From Zonotrichia leucophrys gambelii (Eukaryota; Chordata; Aves; Passeriformes; Passerellidae), in the NCBI RefSeq assembly GCF_028769735.1, contig NC_088171.1, positions 72,185,216 through 72,249,215 of the forward strand: a stretch of 64,000 nt of DNA. The letters run 5' to 3'. A model generated the notes under the pieces. It saw nothing but the letters and a program-made list of their open reading frames with translations, searched no databases and was not told the origin of the DNA. Both the position numbers and the translations under genes were made by a program. Positions 13,904 to 27,100 of the stretch are shown piece after piece. The first letter of the stretch is position 1, and each line of letters begins with the position of its first letter.

Positions 13904-14610
13904 TCTCTCCAGCAAGGCTAGGTCCAAAGAATATATACAGAGCAGTCAATGAACTATATATATGTGTGTGTTAGTATGATTCAGTGCAATGGGGAAATGG
14001 TGAGTTCTAGAGAAACACTCAGGTTTAAATGACCATTAAGCCTCTCTACCCTCCTCATGAGTAAAATGCGTGCTTGATGTTCTTTTCTCAGCTTACTCTA
14101 CTTGTATAATAAACCTTCATTCCATCACCACTACTTTTGACTATAATACATAGGGTAAACTAGGGTACCTCATTACATTGAGATGTGCAATACACAATTG
14201 ACAGAGCAGTCGTCTGAGCTGAATAGTCTGAATACAAGTAAAAAGCAAGTGAGCTTAAACAGTAATATACTCCAATTTACAATATAAGCAGAACAAGTAA
14301 AAATATTGCTCCCCATCTGATCTTTTTTTTCCCTTCACTACTGCTGTGCCTGTAAGATTGGCTTGGTAAACTGGATGCATTTAAAAAATAAGAATTTTGC
14401 CTCTTGGAAGCTCATAAAAGGATACTAGAGAAAGTTTACTGATGGCTAACCCACACAGACTGCAGTCATTAGACAATTCAAATGGGTAGAATAGAGAACC
14501 CTTTCAAACAGCTGTGGAGAAACAGAAAGAAATAGCCACTTCACATATCCCAATGCTGTTTCTGGGAATGAGGAACAAAAAAAGAAGAGAGAAAAAAGAA
14601 AGACAACATA

Positions 14611-15101
14611 TTAAGAGTCTTTGTCACTGTCCATTGAGCCATACATATCTGCCAGCTTTTTAAACCGAGGTCCCCAGTCACTGAGGTAATCGTAGTCCTG
14701 ATCTCCGTCCGTAGTCACCGACTCCAAGGAGCTGAGGGACTCGGCCACAGAACCATTACCTTCGTACGCGTAGGTTGCTAATGAGTCATACGGGGGTGCT
14801 GTTGGATCTGTATCATTTTCCTTTAACCTTTGGTTAATGAAATCTCTGACATCCGTGTTATCTCGCGCCGCTGCAGTCCGCCGCGGCAGAAAAAGTGTTT
14901 CTGGCACAATGTCTCTGCGTAATTTATTATCATCTATGGCTTCGGGATTCCTCAGCGTGCCAATATCAAACGCCTGGGTGTCTTCCTCTCCGCCACCTTC
15001 ATCATTATAACTGACAATGTTGTCTCTGATGTCTTCTTTGGAAATTATCAAAGGCTCTTTTTTCCACTGCCGTCTCAGTGCTGCAAACAGCACCACAGTA
15101 A
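14611..15101 (-). CDS. CDH6: CDH6 exon 12, coding part: end of membrane helix and cytoplasmic tail (residues 628-790)
   Basis: Acceptor TTTTGTTTGCAG; reads [18 protein letters not shown], then the juxtamembrane p120-catenin segment with [37 protein letters not shown], the SSLESVTTD serine cluster and the beta-catenin-binding end with [13 protein letters not shown] at 770-782, finishing SMDSDKDS and TAA at 14613-14611. This single exon encodes the tail, as usual for classical cadherins. Oddity: Trp640 where human has Arg. Confidence 0.97.
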
Positions 15102-18100
15102 CTGCAAACAAAAACAACAGCAAAAGAGAAAGGGAAAGAAGGTTAATCCCCAACTCCATTAAAGCCCAGAAGAAATGCTGTGCCTCTGCTTGAGCTTGAA
15201 GTTTGAGAAGATGTTTTGAAAAACTGAAAATGTGCACATCAGATTTTCAAGCTGTGCTTGCTCTGCCTGTGAGCTCCTTGGGAGATGAAATTGCATGGAT
15301 GCACAGAAGAAAGGAAATCTCAAGCTTGTAGGAAGCCAAGCAGAGTGTCTTTTTGCTGGTAGGCACTTTGTTACCCAAAGCCATATCCTAATTTTGTCAC
15401 CTTGAGAACAGAACTAGTTTCATGATAGCTGGGAAAGAGTAAACACTTTCTCCAAAATAAGTAGCATCAGATGTTATTTATGTTGAACCCCTTGGACAAT
15501 ATACAACTTCTGCAATGGACATCATCTGATGTTAGCAAAGCAGAATTTCAAGATAAGTAAATCCATGCTCCTCTGGGAAAAAAGCTTGGAATATGGAACA
15601 GATTTTCAGCCAGCACAAAGTCTGAGTTTTAATAACTTCCCTGGAATGTTTTTACAGTGTACATCACCTTGAAAAGTATACAAAATAAATAATGGACTGA
15701 TGAGATATGATAAAAGTATTTTTTAATCTGACAAAGGCAGATTTCTAGAAGATATTTTATGCCCTTCATTTTAAAGTGTGTGTTTGCATACACATATTTT
15801 TCATTTATTTGGAGGGAAGGAATTATTTCCATGATCCTGATGCAAATTTAAATGGTTTTATTCAATAATGGTTTTCAGTAGTGACAGAGAAGTGGACACA
15901 GAGCATGGAAAGGGCTATGTTCAACACTTTCCTGCAGTAGCTAGTTTCAGATTTCTTAGCTGGATTCTACATTAAGATGTAAATGGCTGAATATTGACAA
16001 ATGAACAGTAGCAAGGAGCAGGGATGTATTTCTGCTGTCAGTGTTGCTTTGGTAGTCTGAGGTCTGCAGTGCCCAGCACTTCAGCTCTGCTGTGCAAACT
16101 CCAAGGAAGGACACATCTTGCTGTCTCAGTTTTTTCATAGCAAAGCAAAGCAGAAATGCCTAAACTCATTGATGTGAGATGATAAGGTGGATCACAATGA
16201 TCCTTCATGTCAGCTTTGCTTCTAAAATGGTGTGTGAGTCAAGCAGAGTAACTGTTAAATATTTATTTTTTTCAGTCCTTTCCTCAGTTGTAACCTTTTA
16301 AGGCCAACATCATGGACTAAGGGTGTCCCCAGCCCAAAACTTTCTTCCATTGAACCTTATAATTCTTAATTTCCTTTGACAGAAAAATTCTGGAGAGTTT
16401 TTTCTTTTGGTCAGGGAAAGTGGTTGTTTTTTGTTTCTTTTTGTTTGTTTGTTTTGGTTGGATTTTTGGTGGGGTTTTTTTGGTCTGGGTTTTTTTACTT
16501 TGCTTTATGTGATTGCTTGGTTTTTTAATAATGAGTTCCCCTGCAGGATTGCTTATAGCAAAATACTGTCTGTAAGTTTGCCCGAGCATCTTGTAGATTG
16601 ACTGCAGAAGGTCACCATAAATACAGGATAATGTAGGAAAATGCTGTGTTTTATCACAGGAATACTGTGAATAAGGAAGAACATCTGCAAATATGAGTTG
16701 AAGGAAATGGATGGTGACGTTGAAGGATTAGGAGAGGTGGTTTAGATTGCATTAGGACCTCAGCCTAATGATGAGAATTTACTTATGGTGTCAGAGAAGG
16801 GTCCTAGTTTGAGTGGTGCTTCTTTGTGCTGCTGTGCAAAAATGCAGTGAGAGATGATTGTCTTCTTCAAGAGCAAAAAGCCATGGCACTGTGTGGAGGG
16901 ACTGGTGAAAGGTGTGTATGAAAGAAGAGAGGTATCTGGAGAACATTTTGGGAACTTGAAAAACACAATATCAGTTTGGATTGGGCTTCTGGAAGAGTGA
17001 CTGGTCGAATGGTCTGAGAAAGCACAGGAATGATAGATTTTACATCAAAGAGTTCCTGAAGTATCACATTACAAAAGCAGTGTTACACAGAACATGCAAG
17101 GATGAGACTTTGATAAATGCATCACATGTCTGATAAGTGGATTTTACTGCTTTGTGCTGAACTTGCAGGGAAATGACCCCATCATAAGCTACATGTTGAA
17201 GTACATCGCCTTTATTTGCATGTCTGTGTTCAGCAGTATCTGAAACCTCCTGACAAGATTATAAACCTACTCAAATTGCATATAAACCTAGCAATTTACA
17301 GGCCCTTTTTGTTGCTGCTAAACTTTGAGTTGTGGTTCAGGTCTGCCCAGAGTATTGTTTTTCACTCAGTAGTGGTTGCACATTCAAACCCTGCAACCAA
17401 CCTGAAAATAGAAAATTATATAGCTGAGTTAATTGAAAATCTGCTTATGGTGCATGGTGGCATGAGCAGTAATTGACATAAAGTGCTGCTTAGCACACAG
17501 AATCAATTATTTTCGATTGACATAAAACAGGAAATCGTTTAATGTCAGATTGATATTAATGAGCACAGTTGTACTAACGAGTGCAAGACTACCTGCAGCA
17601 TTACATTACTTTTTCTGGTAAGGAACTTAATACAAAGTGAGCTCAGCCCTTAGGGGCAATGATACCATGTTTTGAAAAATGAATTTAATGGTGAATTAAA
17701 GATCAGATTGTTATTGTGGGAATCTTTTCTGAAAATGGGATAGAGCTTATTTGAGCAAGCCATGACTACATTGTTAGAGTCTGAGAACCACAACCTCATC
17801 TTAGACTCATTACTGGAGAAGGAAATTTTGTTAAGAGAAAAGATCAGGATGACTCTGCAGTGGTGAGAAGCATGTCCAAGGAAGATAGGGGTATGGTAAA
17901 AAGAAGTAGAATCACAAAGGAAACATTCTGTCCCCTGCATGACCCTACTGCTGTAAAATTGGTCTGACTCCCTCCTTTTCTCCTAAGATCCTAATGAAAT
18001 CTCCCAGAGAACAGCCTATGTTGTATTGTACAGTTGGCCCCAGACAAACAGGTACAGATAATGGCTGAGTGACCAACTACCTCTGTTTGCAGTACAAGAG

Positions 18101-21100
18101 GGGTGGAACCTGGCAGGTATGTGAGAGATGTTGCAAACTGTCCTTATATATCTATATCTATATCTATATCTATATCTATATCTATATCTATATCTATATC
18201 TATATCTATATCTATATCTATATCATCTATATCTATATATCTATATATCTATATATCTATATATCTATATATCTATATATCTATATATCTATATATCTAT
18301 ATATCTATATATCTATATATCTATATATCTATATATCTATATATCTATATCTATGTTTATTTTAATTTTAATTTTTATATTTATATTTAAAGTTGACCAC
18401 CTGTTAGTGCCATAGCCAGAGCCCTCTGCACATCCTCCACACTCAGGGTCCAAGCTCTTTCTAATGGTGGCTGAAATGGAGGACCCTGCAGCCCTTGAGA
18501 GAGTCCCTCAGTCCCTATCATTCAGCATCCTTTTCCAACAGAAAAAAAGCATTGAGACTTTTTTCTCCTCAGTTTAGAAATGGAAAGGTTAGATTGGTTG
18601 TGCCCTATGGACCCCATCTGTAGCAGCCCTCAAAAGAAGAAACACAGTAACATATGTACAGGATAAGACGATGTCTTTACTTTTCCTTTGTCCTAGTCTT
18701 GGAATAATAATTACAGCAATGCAAAATGACCATGAAAGGAACAAAATGTTCCTGAGCTACTTACCAAGTAATATAATGATGCAGAGAAGAATGGCAATGA
18801 GAGCCCCAGTGCTAAGACCAGTAGGATGAATCAAGGCTTCTGCATTACAGGACAGCATCTTCCCTCGATGGTCACAAGCACACACTCGAATGGTCACTGT
18901 TTCAGTGCTGCTCTGGATGGGGTAATCATTGTCTGATATTACCACTGGCAGGAAGTAGGTGTTTGTTTCATGCCGGTTATATCTGGTTTTCCGAGTGAAA
19001 ATCCCTGCTGTGTTGTCTGGAAACACAAAGCATGTATTAAATCTTCATCTGAAGACTGAAAGCAAGGATAAGATAATAAAGAAAAGTCTTCCTAGAAATT
19101 CACCTCTGTTGTCCTGTAGTGTAAAGTTTGAGCTGCTGGCTGCCTCGGGAGCTAAGGAGAATGAAAACTGATGTCCATTGTAAGAGTCATCTTTATCAAC
19201 AGCACTTAATGTTTGTATCAGCTGAAACAATAAGAACAAAATTATCTCCTAAGTCAGTGAACTTTATATTCATTTACATACTCTAAAAAAAACTGTAAAA
19301 GCAATCTTTTGTATTTATTTTTTTATTCTGCTTCAAGGCAGATGATGTTGCTATGGTGAGCTCAAGAAAAGTCATCCACATGCTGCTGATGCTGTTTGGA
19401 GTCACCATACTATTATATCCTATACCATCAGGGAGTGACATAATGACTTTGAAAGCTGGCAGGAAAATCATGTTGATTTCACCAGAAGGCTTGGGTTATT
19501 GCCACTGCAGATGGGTAGGAAACCTTTGCATGGGACAAGGAATAGAGATGAAAGGTGAGACAGTCCAAGCTGAATTTATGTTTATCTACCCAAATCTCAT
19601 GTCACAGAAATAGTTTGGCTGAATCTTCCAAATCATCTGCAACTTTGAGCTACTTCACAATAGGAGTGGTAGGCGAGAGCTATCTAGCAGGATACAGTTG
19701 TATCACAGACACAACCTGTAACATTTACAGACATGAAATTGTTTTTGAAGGAGACAGTGGAGGTGCCTGGATAAAGCAAAGGATGAAAGAATGAAAATAA
19801 ATCAGGGGCAACAAGGTGCAGTACAGAAAATAACATTCAAAAACATACCATCGTGTCAGCTGGAAGAATACTGAGTGAAATCAGATAATGTGCAGTCACT
19901 GTTTAATTTTGCAATTAAGTTTGATGCAATGCAAAGTACACCGCTTGATGAGGTAATGCAAGAGTAGCAGCAAAACTCATTTAATTTGGAATATTTTCTC
20001 AGTTGGAGCAGGCAACACACCTGTTCTGCCTTTGCGTTTTCGCAGACGAAGGTCTCGTAGAACATGGCAAACTCCGGAGCATTGTCATTTACATCCAAGA
20101 CCTTAATGAACACGGGGACACGGCTGCTTTGTTTGGGGTTGTCTGAAATGACAAAACCAGAATGGAGATTTTATTTAGCCCACTTACTGACTCAGTGCAG
20201 CGGAAGAAAAGGACAACTTGGTGGTTCAATTCTTCTCACTCAGAGCACTTCGCTTACATTCTCTTGATTTCTGGTGAGTGTGTTATGGGGTGAATGTAGT
20301 ATCATTACTCTAATTCTGCATAAATATAGAGTTATGATGGAGTAGGAGTCCAGGATTTATAAATTCCTTTGATCATTCCAAGTGTGATTATGAATGTATG
20401 TCTGATATACGTAAATATAATACTGGAACTAAATTAAATCTATTTATTAGCCCGACTGATACTGCTTGGTGGCAGTGAAGTATCTAGAACATATTCCCTT
20501 CCTTAGCTCTCTAACAGGAAAAGTCATGAGGATGAGAATGAGTGGGTTTTTTCTTCTCCACTTGTTAAATATAATACTCTGTGCCCTACAAATCTTGTGG
20601 CACAGTTCCTTAAGCTACCATGATTATCATTATTTTATAGAAATAATATAATAACTGCGGCTGTGATCACAGATGCTTTCCAACCTGTTGTGAATTGTTT
20701 TGTCTGATGTTCTAGAGTAAATACTGAAGTGGATCAGCTGAAAAACATAAACTCTATGCAGAACCTGCAGACCCCCCTATGTAAACAATCTTTTCCTAAC
20801 CTATAAGGACTGCAGAGTACCGAGAGATTGAAATTGACAAAGATATTCCTGAGCACAGAATATTAGTGAAAATACTTTCATCTTACTGGATAAAAATAAA
20901 AACACCAAATAAAGCACACCATACTATATAGACCATTCCTTTTCCTGCTGGGAGGAGACAGGCTTAAGTCAAAACGATACACAGAATCAGGAAGAAAAGC
21001 AGCAGCAGTAACCTTGCCTAGGGCCATGCACGGTGAAATAGGCAAGATTCTGAGGCAAAAAGTCACACCATAACAACCACTGACTCCTAAAATGTACAAG

Positions 21101-24100
21101 ATCTGGTCCCAAAGAAATTTGTCATCCCTAATTGAAAGAAATCCAAGAGACACTGCCATTGATCTGCATTGTGCTGCATATCACACAACATCCACCTAGG
21201 ATTATGTGGGTATGGGAATGTGAGAGAGAGAAATATGAGGCAAAGAGTGTGATTGAGATAATTTATTTTAAAATAAATATCTTCCCCTCTCCTACATGAG
21301 GGTTCATACTGAATTTCCAATGTTGATCTCCTACCCACATTAATATGGTTTATCAATGCATTTTAACCTATCATTCAAATGAAAAAATAGTGCAATAAAA
21401 TATAGCAGATCTAAGACTCTATATTCTTCTACAAGCATTCATTATAGTAGCTTGCTGGTTTTATTATTATATTTATTCATTATAGCAGCTTCTATTTATT
21501 CATTATAGTAGCTTGTTGACTTTAATAAAAGTCCTATTAATGTGTTTATCATCCTTTCACAAATGTGAAAATGCCTTCTCCAAAATTGGCATTGCTTATT
21601 TGTATTACAGAGCTCAGTCATTTGGACAAAATATTGTGCTTTAAGGCTCCACAGTCCCATTGAAGTTAATATGATTCCATTAGGCATAAACCTCTTTCTA
21701 ATATCAGACATTGGGCTAAATTCATTCGATATATAAAATAACAGTTTATGTATAATATGGAGTGAGCTGAATTCTTTGCTAAAATACATCAATAAAAGAG
21801 TTGAATTTTTATAACAGGCAAAAATCAAAGGCATTCATTTGAAGTCACAGAACTATTGGCAAGACTATTTTGTAGGGCACACTTTGCAAACAAATACATT
21901 CAAATATATTGACAAACATGTTTCTTTTCCTCTAAAGAAGGAGAATTGTTTTCTTTCCTGCTTTTTAAATCTAAACATACATATTTTCATTTTACTTCTA
22001 GGTGCTTAAGGTTCTCACAATTAAAAATCATACTGTAATAAACAGAAGCTTGATATAAACTCTAGGCTCTATTAACACACTCCTCTGATTTAATGGAAAA
22101 TCTATATACATCTTCAAGTCTTTTTTTTTTGGATATTTTGTGTCATCATCTTTCAAATCATTTGTGCAAATTAATTCATGTAGGTTCATTTGTTAGCATT
22201 ATCCCTTTAATTACTGCTGGGCTCTATCTCCACAGACTCTACAAACTGCTTAAATATATTTCTTTGCATAGGGATATGTTTTCTGCTGAGACAGCAATAA
22301 AACTGTTACAGAGGTGATTTTTTTCAGAATACAGCCTCATAGTCCTGCCAATGTTTGACTTACCCATAAGTGTTAAGTAGCAAATATTTAAAAACACTCT
22401 GGGAATTGTCTTTGGTAAATCAGCTGTAATTCTGCAGCTGTGGCTCACTAGCCCTGTGTCCCCTGTTTTAATGCCAGTTTGCTGTCTGGCTGTGGCAGAT
22501 GTACTGACCTGGGATTTCACCAACTATTTATGTGCAGCAGTCACAGCATGATTGATTCTCTGGGCTGCTGAGCAATTGCAGCTCATGCTGGTGAAAAAGG
22601 AGAACATTTAGAACTGGAGCAATCTACACTTACTGACAATTCTAGACAAAGGCAAAACAACTTCTGCGGGTTTTTTTTTAACTGTAAAATCAAATCAAGA
22701 GCAGTCATCACTGAAAGGTGTTTCTCTTTATGACTTTATTTTTTTCCTATGTGAAAGGGAGCACCCTCTCGTTTGAAGGACTATCCTGCCTGTAAGCTGA
22801 CGGGATATTTTTTTCGATTACTTCAGTGAAATATACTTGGAGCTTGGTGAGATAATGTCACTGAGAGTAATATGTGATTCTATGGAATTTAGTGAAATAG
22901 GACTTTAAGTAACCTTGCTAGAAACTTTTGGGTTTGCCAGGAACAATAAGCACTGGTACTTTCCAGTCTAGTCTCTTGAGTCTAAAATTAGTGAAGTGTC
23001 CTGGATCAGAAAAGTACATTTCAACAACAACAACAACAACAAAAAAAAAAGCCTATGGAAGACATATACCCTAGTTATTCCAAATTTTGTCTAGGCTTAG
23101 TAAACCACATCCTGGGAAGCAGATTTGTTGCAGCCTGAAAGGATTCAGGCTAAAAAGGAATGGTAATTAAGACAGAAGCCTGTGTCTTAGACACAAGAGG
23201 TTGAGAAGGTTTGGTGCAGTAGAAGGCCTATGCTTAGGGGAGGAAGCAAGAAACCAAATGAGTACTTCCTATCGATGCTAAGCTGGTTTTTGGACAGTTT
23301 TCTATACTGCATGTTATTTCTGCCCAGCTGGGGTCAATACAAGTGTTCTTGCAATTGTCAATGCTAAATGTTCGTGCTATTCTTTCCTTTTTAGGCATTT
23401 CTTTTTCCCTTCTGCCCTACCCAGGAGCTGCCTATAGTGTACAAATTTTGACCTTAGAACCCATCTTCAAAAAGTTAACAGAAACACAGCCACGTGACTA
23501 ACATTCAGTGTTTGGTGTGCTGAAATCCCATACCTAGCATTAGAAGGTGCAAACTTTCATGAGAGGAAAAAAATTATTAATGTCCTGTCATTCCTATAAG
23601 CTCATACCCACTACTTCATATAACCCCATTTGCTTGCCTCAATAACATAGTTTTATATTGGTTTTCAGTTTTAAAGAAGACTTACACAATAAAGAACGTT
23701 GAGTCAAGTAATTTCAAGCTTTTTATACTCATCTCACCGTTAAGCAGGTAATCAAGCCATACACACATACAAAAAAGAAAGTAGAGCTTATATTGTCTCA
23801 GAAAAATCAAAAGCTTTTTAGCTTTTGGGTTGCAGAGAGGAATTGTAACAGTCACAGAACTGGTGCTTATATTAAACTTATCTACCATTCCACCATAAAC
23901 ATAGGCACTGTGACTCTGCAAAAGCAAACAGAATTGCATTCCCTGCTATTCATGCATGTGATGTACTTATAGATAATGAATTAAAACAATGCGGATTGTT
24001 TATTAAGGCCATCTCAAACATATGTCCTTATCTTAGACTCCTGGCATTTCAACTTCTAAAATCAGCATGTCTAGTGTTATCACAAGATTGATACTTTGGA

Positions 24101-27100
24101 ACAATCCTAAACTAAGTGACAGACTGATTTGTAGCTGCAGCTTGTAATTTCAAAAGATGTGCACAAACTAAAAAATGGAGATTCTTAAAAGGACTTAGAC
24201 CTGGGCACCCAGCTCAGCCCAGCTACTTTAGCCTTATTTGAAAACATCCAGCCTGAATGAGACTGAATTCAGCCAAGGAATGCAGTTTGGCTTTAAATCA
24301 CCTGTTTTGCTGCATACCAGTTTCAGAATTCAACGACCATGTTCAAAATGTAAAGTGGCTATAATGATCAGAGAACACAGAACTGCCACCTTTTCTCCCT
24401 GCTCCGTTACCTCTTCATGAACTGTGTCCCTAATAAACACAAAACTGCAGATGACCTCTTGCAGAGTTACTGCTTCTTCATTAGTATTGAGTGGGCTATC
24501 CATAAACCTGACATGTGCCCAGCTGCGCTTTCCACACACTCAGCTAGAAGGCTAAATTCATTACATCAGGGACAGGAGTCATATTTAGGTTTAACTTACT
24601 GATCTCTGCTGCTATTACTGTAATGTTGTGCCACAGCAGCGTTTCCCGGTCAAGGGGTTTGGAAGTGAATATCGAACCATTTCCTGAATTGATGTTGAAT
24701 ACTCTGTCCATATCAGTGTGACGATCTACAGAGTACCTGCAAATACAGAGACTGGGGTTAGAGGAATGCTTTCCTTTTAATTTCTATGCTCTAAAACCAT
24801 TTTCTAAGACTAGACATCAAACAGCTAGTAAATGGGGTTTCCTTTTGTTTTCAGCACAGGCTTCAGAGTCTTTATGTATTCACACAAAGAGCTAGTTCAG
24901 AACTACTGGATAATGACACATTGGAGGTTTGATTTAGAAGGTGGAGTATTGTCACTGAATAAATGAATTGCTGTGGAATTTACATACCTCTGAGAATCAT
25001 CAAAGCTTTGTTTTTAGTGAAAAATGTGAAGTCTGTGCCCTGAAAGACACGAAGTTTATTTTAAGGCTGAGTTGGCTTTTCCTTTATAAAACCCTCTTTT
25101 TATGGATTGATATCTCAACTGTTCCAAATCATTTCTGATACCAAATGTGACAGCTGGGGTGCATTTGTACTTTTCACTTCTCAGCATTTAAAAAGATTGC
25201 CCTCCCAAACCAAGTCAGCACAGAACAGAGATTCATTATTCCACATATAACAAAAAGGTTTGTTGTAACTCATTAAACTAACATTCTCAGCCCTGCTTGA
25301 TGGTATCTATATGTGAAAAGGAATGCTAACAAGCTCTGGATGAGCTCAGAGTCTAAATACAGATTCAAACTTTCGATCTGATCTTTTGCTTTTTCAGCTG
25401 AACTAAATCCAAGTTTAAAAGTAGAACTCTCCAATTCCCGGGAGAGAGCACTACCACCTTGATCCAAATGCTGTGACTTGGTTTCATCTCTCCTGAAGGG
25501 AAAATTCTTGCATAAATTATGGAGAGTTTTGACAGAAATATGCCTGTGATGTTGCCAAAGCAAGAATGCAATTGCATTATTCTGCTCTTGTTTCCAGCCC
25601 AACTGTGTGCTCATGTACAATACAGGACAGATCCTCTGGAAGCCCAGTGTGCTCCCTGGGTCTCCTTGCACGCCACATCGATGGAGACAAGGCAGCTACT
25701 GCTGTCCCTTGTGCCCACACAAGGGTAAGGACAACAGCTGAGCTGGTGAGCAGTCAGATGAAAACTGGGCCAGGGAATGGCTGGCAGAGTTCATTGCCAC
25801 CACAGAATTCAGGGGAATGCAGAGGCTGAAGAAGAATTTCTCTCCTCTGTTCTGCCCTAGAAGCAGATGCAAGACATGTCCTCCATTCTGCACAAATTTC
25901 CTAGTGCCTGTGCAGTGTCTCTTAAATTCTGAGAAACACCTTGCATGAAAGAAGGAAGGAATAGAAGAAGCTAGTTGAAATGGGGTTCTGCCAAAATTTT
26001 AAAATAACTTGTTCATTATCTTGTAACTTTATTCTTTGCAAATAAAATGTGGGATATAATGCCTACAGTAAATTAGAGTTATTAGGTCTTATTCCGAAAT
26101 AAGAATTTAAGTGAAGCCTACCTTTCTAAACAAAACAATGGCAAGTATTACTTATTTGCACGAAACTGTTTTTCTTTTTCCATGATAATTCCTAGGGAAG
26201 CACTCAAATGACATTCAAAGGTACTAGCACAAAAAGCTAACATATTTTGGCAGGACTTGCATGGGCACACTTTCCTAATTCTTCAGGAGTTCAGATTTAG
26301 TCTTCATTCATTGCTGTCACTTCACTGGCAGCTAACTGCAATTCTGGCTGCAGGAAGTCAGCTGTGGTGTCACTAACTTAGCTCCTTTATGTAGCAGTGT
26401 GACGTTACCATCAGCTTGAAAAGTGCTGCTTTGTCTAAATCTAAACAGCACGTGTGAAATTGTTGACTTGGCTGAAATGTGTAATGGGAATGAGTTTATA
26501 CAAACTGGTCTGACTCTTTTATATTTTGACTAAGTATTTGATATGGTAAACATTTCATTTTAACTTTCATTCATTCGGGCTTTTATATAATAGTATGTTG
26601 GTATCTTGTGAATTCAATTATTTTCAGATATTCTGTAGCTCATTTCCACACCTTTCAGCTGAAATACTTTGGTATTTCCATTCTGCAGTTAAATCTAGAT
26701 TCTGTATTCTTCTTTGAAATGAAATATCAGGATTTTCCACAATTTAGCTGTTCCAGCTAACTGTAATACTATGTTTCAAACTCTTATTCAGCAAGACATT
26801 TAAATAAGCAACTAGCTTTAGGCATGAGCTGTCTGTTCATTGGGGGGTTTTGCTTCAATTTTATTTTCACTCCAGCTTCATATTTTGAATGCACTTAAAA
26901 TATCTTACTGTCTTAGCACATTTTAATGCCTTGGTATATTGCAATCACTATCTTTGAAAGATTTCCCAAATTCAGTCCGTGGTACAGTATCTGGAAGAAA
27001 AAAAAAGGTTCTGGACTTTTTCTAAGATTATCAGACCTGTAACATTGAGGGCTTCTTCTTCTTCAAAATATTAAGGATTTTAAAGTACAAGTATTTATAA

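Larger units (their letters stand above)
8420..14610 (-). other. CDH6: Probable CDH6 3' UTR (terminal part of exon 12), distal end uncertain
   Basis: Sequence after the stop codon has no further splice evidence or coding pattern. Human CDH6 mRNA is known to have a 3' UTR of several kilobases, so an end near 8.4-8.5 kb, where two AATAAA hexamers sit in an AT-rich block, is plausible. A cluster of three AATAAA at 12.7 kb could give a shorter form. Inside are a GC-richer stretch (about 11.7-12.2 kb), a CA microsatellite and a small TA/TG tract. No ORF within it looks like a gene. Confidence 0.4.
20143..24599 (-). other. CDH6: CDH6 intron 8
   Basis: 4,457 bp. Contains three spaced copies of ATTCATTATAGtAGCTT at 21437-21515, and a CAA run followed by poly-A at 23022-23050. 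No gene or transposon recognised. Confidence 0.9.

Noticed and set aside
18069..18415. Three overlapping plus-strand ORFs of 95-98 codons rich in Ile, Tyr, Ser and Leu
   Set aside because: They are translations of the TATATC/TATATATC microsatellite in different frames.
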